Origin: Phycisphaerae bacterium
GTDB lineage: Bacteria > Planctomycetota > Phycisphaerae > UBA1845 > PWPN01
Length of the DNA: 36,028 bases
Direction: 5' to 3'
Assembly: GCA_030372985.1 (NCBI GenBank)
Contig: JAUCQB010000020.1
Coordinates: forward strand, 1-36,028
Part shown: positions 1 through 8,052 of the stretch, in pieces
Numbering within the stretch: position 1 is the stretch's first letter
Layout of the letters: every line of letters starts with the position of its first letter
Notes under the pieces: generated by a model
What the model saw: the letters and a program-made list of their open reading frames with translations, nothing else
The model's database searches: none
Told to the model about the DNA's origin: nothing
Made by a program: the position numbers and the translations under genes

Positions 1-4
1 CGCT

Positions 5-38
5 GTCTCGTGGGCTCGGAGATGTGTATAAGAGACAG
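5..38 (+). other. Nextera (Tn5) sequencing adapter remnant
   Basis: Positions 5-38 match the Illumina Nextera read-2 adapter, ending with the 19-bp Tn5 mosaic end AGATGTGTATAAGAGACAG at 20-38. This is library-preparation DNA left on the contig end, not genome. Real sequence begins at or after 39. The adjacent minus-strand gene stops at 73-75, so it is not damaged. Confidence 0.97.
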
Positions 39-72
39 GGACACGCTCCCCGGCGGCGGGTCTCTATCCTCA

Positions 73-1722
73 TCACGGCGGGCAGGCACCCACCCCACCG
101 GTAATAACTTTCGACTTGGCCAACGATACGTCGGTCGCAGTCATCGTACCACTCAGGTTGACGTCCATTCTAACATTATCATTCGTCCACGGCGGGAGGA
201 CCTTGGACTTGACCTGGGAGACGTCTGTGGCAGTCATGGTCCCGCTGTTGTTCGAGTCGCCGATCAAGTTGCCCACATAGCAGACCGGATCAGCCGTGCC
301 CTTCAGACCGCCCACCGGGAACGCGGTGGACACGTCGATCTTGTAACAGGTCTTGTCCACATCGCCGGTAATCGCCAACACGATCGTATTGTCGCCCTCG
401 GTACTTTCGGTGACGCTGACGGCAGGCGTGATGGTGACGCCACCGGCATACTGGGCGCCGGCCAGACTACCGTCAAACGTGATCTTGATCTTCTCTATAC
501 CGCCGTTACGCGGTTCCGTGGTGCGGGTCGTTCCGGTCTTGGTGGCATCCAGGGTAATTGCCAACGGACCAACAGCGGTATGAGTCTTCCAGCTCTGCCA
601 GAGAGTGGGCTGGACCGGAATGGGTTGAACGACGCTGGGCTTCCAATAGAATGCAACCTCGGCACCGTTGACCACAACGGCCTTGGCAGCGAAACCGCCG
701 AGCATGGCCGGGGTGGACTGAACGATGAAGCTGGGAGGAATGACGTTATTGCTGTTGGCCGGAGCCGTCAGCACCAGCTTGTAGGTGCCCTCGAGAAGAC
801 CGGTCATGTCGATCTGACCTTCGGCAACGGGCTTGATTCCGAGGCCGACCCACTCATCTCCAAAATCGCCCCAGTTCGGAATCACGCTGGCGACTGCCAG
901 GCCGACGCCGGCATTGTTCGCGGCCTCGGTGAACTGGCTGTAGCCCGCACCCATGCCGCTGAGCTTGGCAGCCGAGAGCACCTCAGTGGCGAGCCCGCCA
1001 CCAACTGTCTGGCTCATTGCCTCGCAAACGTCCAGAATGCCGTTGCCGTCCGTGTCGGTCGTGGTGTTTTCTTCGGTGTTATCGTTGGTCAGATTGCCGT
1101 TGCAGTCGGGGAAGTAGACCCCGCCCTTCATACGGCCGCCGCCATGGTACGATGTGCTCGGGAACTGAACGCGGTCCATGTACGGGCCGCCGACGGTCGT
1201 CGGATCATACAAACGGCCGGGGCCGGCCGGCGGGCCGAGACCATCGAGGTACTCTCCCGTTTCAACAATCCCGTCACCATCGTCGATCCACCTGTAGTCC
1301 ATGGCCACGTCCCAACCGAGGCAGAAGGCGGCCCGCTCGAAGGGCTCGGCCACGCCGTTGTTAACTGCCCGCGGACTGTCGTCGTTGCCGTCGTTGATAG
1401 TGCTGAAGAACTTCTTCGGGGCCACGGCGGCGCCGGCTTCGGTCTGCAATTCGATGTTGAAGACCAGGTTCGCGATACCCTGGACCGAATAGCCATCGAT
1501 ATCGCTGCCCGACGCTTCCGCGATCACATCCCAGGTCACGATGCCTTCCTGGACCGGCGGGGTAGTCGAGCCCTCTGTGAAGGCCACATTCTCATCGTTC
1601 TTGTACTGGGTCTCATGATTGTCGCCACCGATCTGGATCGTGTAATCGACCGTGAAATCGGTTTGCGCCATCGCCACGCCGCTCAGCAGCAAGACGATGG
1701 TCCCTACCACTGCTAGTCTCAT
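73..1722 (-). CDS. Secreted protein with C-terminal dockerin-type calcium-loop pair
   Basis: This 549-residue protein has a clear Sec signal peptide (MRLAVVGTIVLLLSGVAMAQ). The start at 1722 is supported by AGGAGG at 1731-1736, 8 nt upstream. The middle contains a DCNGN...DTDGNGILDVCE stretch, a calcium-binding-like text common in planctomycete exoproteins. A beta-rich segment follows (around EPRNGGIEKIKITFDG) that resembles the domain often found before planctomycete dockerins. Residues 488-549 hold two near-identical loops, GDSNNSGTMTATDVSQVKSKV and, 31 residues on, MDVNLSGTMTATDVSLAKSKV (split here as recognised repeats), which fit a type I dockerin-like module. It differs from the Cys-containing module of three other proteins in this window. 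Function is unknown; an extracellular or surface-attached role is inferred. Confidence 0.85.
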   Translation of the reverse strand: MRLAVVGTIVLLLSGVAMAQTDFTVDYTIQIGGDNHETQYKNDENVAFTEGSTTPPVQEGIVTWDVIAEASGSDIDGYSVQGIANLVFNIELQTEAGAAVAPKKFFSTINDGNDDSPRAVNNGVAEPFERAAFCLGWDVAMDYRWIDDGDGIVETGEYLDGLGPPAGPGRLYDPTTVGGPYMDRVQFPSTSYHGGGRMKGGVYFPDCNGNLTNDNTEENTTTDTDGNGILDVCEAMSQTVGGGLATEVLSAAKLSGMGAGYSQFTEAANNAGVGLAVASVIPNWGDFGDEWVGLGIKPVAEGQIDMTGLLEGTYKLVLTAPANSNNVIPPSFIVQSTPAMLGGFAAKAVVVNGAEVAFYWKPSVVQPIPVQPTLWQSWKTHTAVGPLAITLDATKTGTTRTTEPRNGGIEKIKITFDGSLAGAQYAGGVTITPAVSVTESTEGDNTIVLAITGDVDKTCYKIDVSTAFPVGGLKGTADPVCYVGNLIGDSNNSGTMTATDVSQVKSKVLPPWTNDNVRMDVNLSGTMTATDVSLAKSKVITGGVGACPP

Positions 1723-2133
1723 AGTTCCTGCCTCCTCTTGGAAATGCGCCGAGTCGTCAGAGCTTTACCAGAACTCCACGCGCCCGACTACCACCTTCTC
1801 CAAACACCAGAAACGATTTTACGCAACACGCAGGTCGCTCGCTCAGCCAAGACCCCTCTGGTCACGCGCTCAACTCGCAACCTGCCGCTTGCACACTTCA
1901 CCAATCACGCACAGCTCCATACTACCAGACGCAACTGTCGGTGTCCAAGGAAATACTGATGAGCTTTGCGTTCTCCTTCCCTTCCTACCACTTCATGCTC
2001 ACGAAGCTGTGAGCGACTCTCCGTCATTCTACCCAGTGCCGCGAAGACTGCAAGACTTTTTCGAGAAATCTCAGCGTTTTTTCGTCTTGGAGGGCTTGGA
2101 GGGCTGCGATAGCCGGTGTCCCGCCGTCGTCTC

Positions 2134-2155
2134 ACGCCGGCAGGGCCGGCGTTTT
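2134..2155 (+). terminator. Orphan rho-independent terminator-like hairpin
   Basis: An 8-bp GC-rich stem (ACGCCGGC / GCCGGCGT) with a 3-nt AGG loop runs straight into a TTTT tract. This is a terminator shape for plus-strand transcription. No plus-strand gene was recognised upstream, so it may end a small RNA or be a dispersed repeat. Confidence 0.45.
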
Positions 2156-2405
2156 GAGTCAGCCCTGAAGAAGATCGTAAGGCATTGGGCTGAAAAAGGT
2201 TGTCGCCTACTGCCGAACTCCGTGATGCTCAAGCCCCCCACCTCTTGTCATCGCTTTGTGTTTCTCGCTCTCCCAAATTACCTATTGTCACAATCCGGTC
2301 AAAAAAACTCGCTGAACCGACGAATTCTATGCCAAAACCTGCGGACTTGTCCACTCGCCGGCCATCAACTTCAGGAACTGATCGATTCTGAAACAGCCGT
2401 TTTTT

Positions 2406-2433
2406 TGCCAAACATTCATTGCCAGACATTCAT
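2406..2433. repeat. Two tandem 14-bp repeats
   Basis: TGCCAAACATTCAT is followed immediately by TGCCAGACATTCAT (one mismatch). It lies just beyond the 3' end of anmK in an AT-rich patch and abuts a minus-strand TATAAT, so it could be a regulator site; no function is shown. Confidence 0.6.
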
Positions 2434-2437
2434 TATA
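2432..2437 (-). promoter_or_regulatory. Possible -10 element (TATAAT)
   Basis: Read on the minus strand this is a perfect TATAAT. No good -35 is seen at 16-18 bp. If active, it would drive a transcript into the empty 1723-2430 stretch and possibly on into the exoprotein gene starting at 1722. The context is AT-rich, so chance is a real alternative. Confidence 0.25.
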
Positions 2438-2457
2438 TTGTGTTATTGGCCAGGTCG

Positions 2458-3738
2458 TCAGGGGCGAACCAAACACCCCATGACAACGGGCCGAGGGGCA
2501 CCGGTCACCTGAGAAAGGTTGCCCGGCACGCCGTCTATGCTCGCTTTCGCCAACATGGCAAAACTGACGGCCTCCTTGGCCTGGGAGGGGATCTGGAAAT
2601 CCTCGATTCTCCGAACGGCCGCTTCCGGAAGTTCATCCTGGAGCATGGTTACCAGCGTCTGATTCTTGGCGCCGCCCCCGCATAACACCAGTTCAATAGC
2701 GGCCGCTGACGGTCCCCGGCTGCCACGAGCCTTCGGCAGTCTCGCTGGCCGTGTCCGCGACACGCCGGGCAGACACCGGCGATAAGCGGCGGCGATGGAT
2801 CGGGCGGTCAGAGCCGTGGCCGTGGCCACCCAGTCGTCCGGGTGCGAACTCGCCGAAGTTAAACGATTTCGTTCTCGGTGCACAAATGGCTCCCCAAACT
2901 CCTCGCGTCCAGTGGTTTTTGGAGGTTTCTGGTTGAAATAGGGATGACGCAGCCACCGATCCAGCACGTCGGCCAGCACCCTGCCGCGGGCCGCCCGCCG
3001 CCCGTTGCGGTCCATCGTTTCTCGGCCGTTGGTGATATGTCGGATCAGGGCATCGATGATCATGTTCCCGGGGCCGGTGTCGAAAGCGACAACCTGGCCG
3101 GCGTCGGCACCGGCCGGCAGCCAGGTCACATTGGCGATCCCCCCGATGTTCTGTACGGCCCGCGCTATCTTTCGGTGATGAAAAAGTACCCAGTCGGTCC
3201 ACGGTACCAGCGGAGCGCCCTGCCCCCCCGCCGCCATGTCCGATTGCCTGAACTCGGCGACCACCGGCAGACCGGTCCGGGCCGCTACCCTGGCCGGGCT
3301 GCCCAGTTGAAGTCCGACCGTCCGGCCGACCGCCCCCGGGAGGTGGCAAACGGTCTGGCCTGGCAGGCCAATCAGCGAGGGTCTTTCTCTGCGGCCCGCC
3401 AGACCGATCGCCCATACGGCCGCCTTGCCAAAGGCTTCACCCAGATCGGCGTGAAGATGGGCAATCTCCTCTGTGGTGGTCTTGGCCGGGGCCATCGCCG
3501 CCAGCAACCTTCGCCGCAAGCTGGGGGCAAAGCCCGTGTGTCGATGCCAGAGCAGCCGAACCTGCATCTGAGCTCCGATACCCACGATCCGGACGCAGGC
3601 CAGGTCGATTCCGTCACCGCTGGTTCCCGACATCATCCCGAGCACAAGCCGAACCGGACATCGCCCACCGCCGGCGGTCCGGACAACGTCATTATTGCTC
3701 TTACTCTTTCCGGCGCTCCGGGCCACGCTTCGGATCAT
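2458..3738 (-). CDS. anmK: Anhydro-N-acetylmuramic acid kinase
   Basis: AnmK phosphorylates and opens 1,6-anhydro-MurNAc from peptidoglycan turnover, giving MurNAc-6-phosphate in the cytoplasm. The family phosphate-binding signature GMMSGTSGDGIDLA is present near the N-terminus, with QNIGGIANVTWLP and FDTGPGNMIIDALI in the middle and LCGGGAKNQTL near the end. These are the ATP/sugar-binding motifs of the family. Length is 426 residues against about 370 in E. coli; the extra part is an N-terminal tail plus a loop near residue 320. I chose ATG 3738 because GGAG (3748-3751) is 9 nt away. ATG 3744 is in frame but only 3 nt from that site. It stands alone; a likely promoter lies at 3787-3814. It implies an actively recycled murein wall. 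Confidence 0.93.
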   Translation of the reverse strand: MIRSVARSAGKSKSNNDVVRTAGGGRCPVRLVLGMMSGTSGDGIDLACVRIVGIGAQMQVRLLWHRHTGFAPSLRRRLLAAMAPAKTTTEEIAHLHADLGEAFGKAAVWAIGLAGRRERPSLIGLPGQTVCHLPGAVGRTVGLQLGSPARVAARTGLPVVAEFRQSDMAAGGQGAPLVPWTDWVLFHHRKIARAVQNIGGIANVTWLPAGADAGQVVAFDTGPGNMIIDALIRHITNGRETMDRNGRRAARGRVLADVLDRWLRHPYFNQKPPKTTGREEFGEPFVHRERNRLTSASSHPDDWVATATALTARSIAAAYRRCLPGVSRTRPARLPKARGSRGPSAAAIELVLCGGGAKNQTLVTMLQDELPEAAVRRIEDFQIPSQAKEAVSFAMLAKASIDGVPGNLSQVTGAPRPVVMGCLVRP

Positions 3739-3786
3739 GTGCATACTCTCCGGGGCCTGTCACATCTCAGCACCTTCCGTGACGAC

Positions 3787-3814
3787 AGGATACAGCGTAA
3801 ACGGGAACTGTCCA
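3787..3814 (-). promoter_or_regulatory. Candidate sigma70-type promoter of anmK
   Basis: On the minus strand TGGACA (3809-3814, 5/6 to consensus) is followed after 16 bp by TATCCT (3787-3792, 4/6). This places transcription about 45 nt before the anmK start. Confidence 0.4.
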
Positions 3815-4138
3815 CCTCCAACGGGACGGCCCCTGGGAGGACCCAGAGAAGGCAGCCATCCCAAAAAAGGCAAAAAGCGTGTCCTCCTGCGATGTTTTTG
3901 GTTATACTACTATCCTGAACGGAGTTGTTCGCGGAGAATCTGACCCGGTGGGAACAGGTGATCGCTCCCGGCGGCTGTGCCCTGCACAGCGCCAGGGCCG
4001 TGGCTGCAGCACGAGTACTCGCGATTCCGGGGCGGCAGGAGTGGTGCATTCCGCCCGGGTCGGTCGGCGCGGTGATTCGGAGACCAGGCGGCGTCATGCC
4101 GCGAATATGCGGACCTCTGCCCGAGGGAAGGAGCCATT
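3815..4138. other. Intergenic region between divergent anmK and exoprotein gene
   Basis: No gene is recognised. A TATACT at 3903-3908 (plus strand) could be a -10 element for the exoprotein gene at 4139, giving a leader of about 230 nt, but no matching -35 is visible. A strong ribosome-binding site GGAAGGAG lies at the right-hand end, before 4139. Confidence 0.5.
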
Positions 4139-5683
4139 ATGGCGAGTTCGACGTCCACGGCCCGTTATCGGCCACTGAGACAGTTGCGCACGATCATGTT
4201 GCTGGTGTTCGCGCTGGTCCCGGCAGCGACCGTCATCGCCGATTCGAGATGGATGCTGATCTACCATCGCCAGTACGGCAATCAACTCAATGCGAACAAC
4301 CGAACCATCGAGAACCACTGCTTCAACGAGAACGGCAGCAAGGCCGCAGGTGTCGGCGTCACCAACCTGTCAAACTCGGGATGGGCCATCTTCGGCGTCA
4401 CCGACTACGCCGGCTGGAACCGGCTCAACCCGCTGGATCCCAACAACTGCGCCTACGACATCCGGATCTACGACCCGAGCACACCCACGGACCAGAGTCC
4501 GAACTTCAACTGGCAGAACACACAGCCACCCTGGCCCGAGTACTACAGCTACATCACCTGGTGGATGAAGGTCTCGGACGACAGCCGTGTGGAGGCCCGC
4601 CCGCAGACACCCGCCTATCACTATGATCTTGTCGACGGCCTCAATCAGGCCAGCGGCTTTGGCGGCAGTTGCATCCCGACGGGTTGGGCCGAGGCGCCGG
4701 GCGCCAACAGCGACTATCGCGAACTCCCTGACGGCGGCTGGGCGACCTACCAGGCTCAGACCTTCGTGGTTCCCGCAGGAATCAATCGCATCGTGGGCGC
4801 GTCGGCGTTCTTGACTCGGAGCGGTGACCCGCCCGGGCCGAAGTTCACCTACCGGGCTACGATACGGCAGGGTGGCCCGACGGGCACGCAAATTGGCCCG
4901 GCAACCACCTCGCGGGAGGTATACTCAGGCGAGTTCAAAGAGGTTGCGGTGTGCTGGCCGCTCGACGGGGTACCGGTCACGGCGGGTCAGACCTATGCCC
5001 TGCACCTTGAGGCCACCGACGGACAAGGCTTCAACGTCTACCGCACAAGGGACGACAACTACCCGAACGGATCACTCTGGCACGGCGGCACGCACGTGTC
5101 GGATCACGACATGGTGGCCGTGGTGGTCGGCGTGGGGTACGACGTCGTACCGCCCCATATCACACGCAGCCCCGCCCTGCTGACGCGGTCGGTCGTACGG
5201 AAGAACAACCTGCCGAACGACACCTTCACCATCGCCAATGGGGGAGGAGGCACCCTGACTTATACCATCACCGACAATGTGAGCTGGCTGTCGGTCGACC
5301 CCGCAGGCGGCACGTCAACCAGCGAGACGGACACGATCAGTGTCCTCTACAGCACGGCCGGTCTGGCAATCGGTTCTTACAGCGGCACGATCACCATCAA
5401 CGCCACGGGGGCGGACAACACGCCCCAGACGATCGTCGTCAACTTGTCAGTGACGGCCCCGCCATTCGCGCCGTGCGATTTCGACACCGACCACGATGTG
5501 GATCAGGAGGATTTCGGCGTGTTCCAGGGTTGTTATAGCGGACCCGGAGCGGACCAGACGGACGAGACCTGTGCCGGGGCCCGGCTGGATCAGGACGCGG
5601 ACGTCGATGGAGATGACTTCACGAAGTTCGTCGGCTGCATGAGCGGGGCAGGCGTCGCGGCAGTCACCACCTGCGCGGACTGA
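4139..5683 (+). CDS. Secreted BACON-like protein with Cys-containing dockerin-like tail (paralogue 1)
   Basis: This 514-residue protein starts at an ATG preceded by GGAAGGAG. Basic residues 1-17 and a hydrophobic core at about 19-33 form a signal peptide, with likely cleavage near VIA-DSR. Residues about 35-335 are a beta-rich region I do not recognise. Residues about 338-441 form a BACON/Ig-like domain (GGGGTLTYTITDNVSWLSV). Residues 446-514 hold two loops of the form DxDxDVDxxDFxxFxxC followed by SGxGxxxxxxxC, ending in TTCAD. The downstream neighbour at 5939 has the same last two domains but a divergent front, so the pair arose by duplication. An extracellular, carbohydrate- or surface-related role is inferred from the BACON fold; no catalytic motif is seen. 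Confidence 0.85.
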   Translation: MASSTSTARYRPLRQLRTIMLLVFALVPAATVIADSRWMLIYHRQYGNQLNANNRTIENHCFNENGSKAAGVGVTNLSNSGWAIFGVTDYAGWNRLNPLDPNNCAYDIRIYDPSTPTDQSPNFNWQNTQPPWPEYYSYITWWMKVSDDSRVEARPQTPAYHYDLVDGLNQASGFGGSCIPTGWAEAPGANSDYRELPDGGWATYQAQTFVVPAGINRIVGASAFLTRSGDPPGPKFTYRATIRQGGPTGTQIGPATTSREVYSGEFKEVAVCWPLDGVPVTAGQTYALHLEATDGQGFNVYRTRDDNYPNGSLWHGGTHVSDHDMVAVVVGVGYDVVPPHITRSPALLTRSVVRKNNLPNDTFTIANGGGGTLTYTITDNVSWLSVDPAGGTSTSETDTISVLYSTAGLAIGSYSGTITINATGADNTPQTIVVNLSVTAPPFAPCDFDTDHDVDQEDFGVFQGCYSGPGADQTDETCAGARLDQDADVDGDDFTKFVGCMSGAGVAAVTTCAD

Positions 5684-5688
5684 GCTTT

Positions 5689-5762
5689 GGCTCACGCTTC
5701 GGATGACGCGACGTTGGAGGGATTGAGAGCTGAGAGGCAAGGGTTGAGAGAATCCGTGAGCC
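5689..5762. repeat. Interrupted inverted repeat between the two paralogues
   Basis: GGCTCACG (5689-5696) is matched by CGTGAGCC (5755-5762). Pairing extends to flanking T/A and to GGAT/ATCC if a 4-nt insertion in the left arm is allowed. The loop contains two similar units, GATTGAGAG and GGTTGAGAG. It may be a terminator or mRNA-processing structure after the first paralogue; there is no T tract. Confidence 0.45.
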
Positions 5763-5938
5763 AGACCGGCGTTATCGGATTGCACCCGTAGTGATGTCCT
5801 GCAGCCAATGAGGACGCGCAGCGGTCGACAGTCACCATAAACGAATCATGCCCGCCAGGTCTCAACTGCTGCGACCGGGGGGTATGATGGAACCGGGGGA
5901 GGGAACCGATGGAACTCCGCTGCTACAGGAGGGTCATG

Positions 5939-7762
5939 ATGAACGCGTACCACCGACCTCTTCGGCTGAATGCGGGCTTGTTGTTGCCTGCCTGCGCGGT
6001 TGTGCTGCTGCCCGCGACCAGGGTCGTCGCTGATGGAACCGTGAGCGGACAGTGCCGGTTCGAGCAGATTAAGGGAAGGAACATCTGGTACACGAACCTG
6101 CACGAATGGAATGCCTTTCTGATCCCCAACTGGTCGATGTTCGCGAATCCGCTCAGCTACCGCGTGGACCACGGCAACTACACCTTCACCAACCCCGCCG
6201 GCAACTACACCATCTACGTCAATCAGCCGGAGTTCTTCGGCCGAGCCAAAGTCGTCCGAAATGTCCAGCTCACTGACGGCCAGACGGCCACGGTTCATCC
6301 CTCACTCAATCTCGACTACTCCTGCTTCTACAAGAGCGATTGGCCGAGCGGCTGGGGGACTCCCTGGTACCAGACCTTCATCGCCACGGGCACCTCGATC
6401 AACAAGATCGCCTACTCCTGTGCGAGCGGCGACACGGGCACGATCAACGTCAGCCTGCTCAAGGACACAGGAGGCAACGTCACAACCTGGAGCCAGGTAG
6501 GAGTGACCAAGTCTTCGGGAAGTAGCATCGGCGAGTCGTGGGTCGGCTACCTCAGCGGGCAACTGCCGACTGTCCCGGGCGAGCGATACGCCATTCGCCT
6601 GGCCGGACAGGGGGGCACCGCCTTCTCCCCGTTCTGGCGCACCGACAACGGCGACGGATACGCCGGCGGCCAGGCGTTTGACCCCGACGGCATCCCGCTG
6701 AACAAGGACCTGTGCGTCCTGGTCTTCAGCGACAACGACGGCACGATCCTCCCCTACATGAAGACCACCGGCGGGATGGGCACCAGGACCTGGTGGGAAT
6801 GGCAGTGGGGGCAGACGTTCAAGGCAACCGGTGAAGCGCTGGCGGCTGTCGATCTCTGGATCTCTCACGGCGGCGACCTGCAGTGGAACATGCGGACGGA
6901 GGTGAAGGTTTACTCCAATCCACCGGCGGGCGACCCGCCCACACCCAGCGGCCTGGTGGGTTCGGTGAAACGCGGACGCGGCGCCTGGCAGGCCGGCGGC
7001 GCCGCTATGATCGGCGCCGGCTACGAGCCGGGCGAGGTGCCCCTCGTGACCGGCAACACGTACTACATCGAAATCACGCCGTACGGCGGCGACGCGATCG
7101 GCTACGAGGCGTACCGGTTCGATCAGCCGGCGGACGCCTATCCCCACGGGCACGCCTACTCCAACCGGTATCCCCGGCCCGACATCGACCTGAGCATGAC
7201 CATCATGGAGTACGCCGTCAGCGGTCCGCCCCCGCAAATCGAGCGCAGCCCCGCCTTCTTCACCCGCAGCGTTGAACGCGGAAAGGATCTGCCCCATGAC
7301 ATCTTCACCGTCCGCAACGCCGGCGGCGGCGCGATGTCATACACGATCAGCGATGACGTCGGCTGGCTCTCGGTCGCGCCGGATGGCGGTACCTCGTCCG
7401 GCGAAGCCGACCCCATCAACATCGCCTACAGCACGTCGACGCTGGCGATCGGCCCGTACACGGGCACGATCACCATCAGCGCCCCCGGGGCCACGAACCC
7501 GACTGAAACGGTGGTTGTCTATCTGACGGTTACGCCGCCCTTGTTCGCCCGGTGCGATTTCGACATTGACCACGATGTAGATCAATCGGATTTTGGCCGG
7601 TTCCAGGCATGCCTCAGCGGGCCGGGTGTCCCGCAGCTCGACCTCGCCTGCGACGGGGCAGATCTCGACAATGATGACGACGTGGACAAGGACGACTTTG
7701 CCCTGTTCCGCGGGTGCCTCTCCGGACCGGACGTCGAGGCGGATACGCTGTGTGCGGGATGA
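5939..7762 (+). CDS. Secreted BACON-like protein with Cys-containing dockerin-like tail (paralogue 2)
   Basis: I start this 607-residue protein at ATG 5939 because AGGAGG (5927-5932) is 6 nt upstream. ATG 5936 and ATG 5909 are in frame, but the first is too close to that site and the second has none as good. A signal peptide follows (hydrophobic LLLPACAVVLLPA, cleavage near VVA-DG). Residues about 14-110 resemble a carboxypeptidase-regulatory-like beta domain (VDHGNYTFTNPAGNYTIYVN). Two beta-sandwich units of similar layout follow. Residues about 428-535 are the BACON-like domain shared with the upstream neighbour. Residues 539-607 are the dockerin-like tail CDFDIDHDVDQSDFGRFQAC plus a second loop, ending in LCAG. 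No enzyme motif is visible; it is probably a structural or binding exoprotein. Confidence 0.85.
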   Translation: MNAYHRPLRLNAGLLLPACAVVLLPATRVVADGTVSGQCRFEQIKGRNIWYTNLHEWNAFLIPNWSMFANPLSYRVDHGNYTFTNPAGNYTIYVNQPEFFGRAKVVRNVQLTDGQTATVHPSLNLDYSCFYKSDWPSGWGTPWYQTFIATGTSINKIAYSCASGDTGTINVSLLKDTGGNVTTWSQVGVTKSSGSSIGESWVGYLSGQLPTVPGERYAIRLAGQGGTAFSPFWRTDNGDGYAGGQAFDPDGIPLNKDLCVLVFSDNDGTILPYMKTTGGMGTRTWWEWQWGQTFKATGEALAAVDLWISHGGDLQWNMRTEVKVYSNPPAGDPPTPSGLVGSVKRGRGAWQAGGAAMIGAGYEPGEVPLVTGNTYYIEITPYGGDAIGYEAYRFDQPADAYPHGHAYSNRYPRPDIDLSMTIMEYAVSGPPPQIERSPAFFTRSVERGKDLPHDIFTVRNAGGGAMSYTISDDVGWLSVAPDGGTSSGEADPINIAYSTSTLAIGPYTGTITISAPGATNPTETVVVYLTVTPPLFARCDFDIDHDVDQSDFGRFQACLSGPGVPQLDLACDGADLDNDDDVDKDDFALFRGCLSGPDVEADTLCAG

Positions 7763-8052
7763 GCGGGAGGGTTCGGGGTCGCGGGTTCAGGGATCAGGGT
7801 TCCCTTCGGGTCTGAGCCTGAGGCTCAGCCTCAGGGTCGAAGACAGGGTTCAGGTCCGCCTGTGGCCTGCCCCGGAGCACGTGCAACACGAGAACGCCTA
7901 CAATATAGTGTCTGCAGGTTGCGGGCCATCGGTTCAGGTGTGCAAGGCCGGTTTGCGCCAGCGGGAAGCGACAGCCCTTATCTGAACCTCGCCTGCGGGG
8001 ACCTCAACCCTGCCTGGTACGGCGCAGCTCGGAGAGCGAAGCCGGGAACCCT
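7763..8052. other. Intergenic region with nested mutually exclusive hairpins
   Basis: The segment 7775-7860 is built from repeated GGGTTCAGG / GATCAGGGTTC-like words. Within it CTGAGCC (7812-7818) pairs with GGCTCAG (7822-7828), while CCTGAGG (7817-7823) can pair instead with CCTCAGG (7829-7835). Only one of the two can form at a time. At 7899-7909 TACAAT and TATAGT overlap as possible -10 elements for ispH, though with poor -35 regions. No gene is recognised. Confidence 0.5.

Larger units (their letters stand above)
1723..2457. other. 735-bp intergenic region without a convincing gene
   Basis: Open frames here have no recognisable protein text and I regard them as chance. The region is richer in A/T than its surroundings. 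It contains a plus-strand hairpin followed by T residues (2134-2155), a 14-bp tandem repeat (2406-2433) and a perfect minus-strand TATAAT (2432-2437). It could hold a non-coding RNA or a very long leader for the gene ending at 73, but nothing proves either. Confidence 0.6.

Noticed and set aside
10..1716. Long plus-strand open frame opposite the first exoprotein gene
   Set aside because: It begins inside the sequencing adapter and mirrors a minus-strand gene with signal peptide, ribosome-binding site and dockerin repeats; its protein is unlike any family.
1723..2457. tRNA or CRISPR in the large intergenic gap
   Set aside because: No cloverleaf with a TTCGA-type arm and no spaced repeat series was found; only two adjacent 14-bp repeats exist.
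3735..4097. Minus-strand open frame of 120 codons in the anmK upstream region
   Set aside because: No ribosome-binding site, no recognisable domain, and it overlaps the likely anmK promoter.
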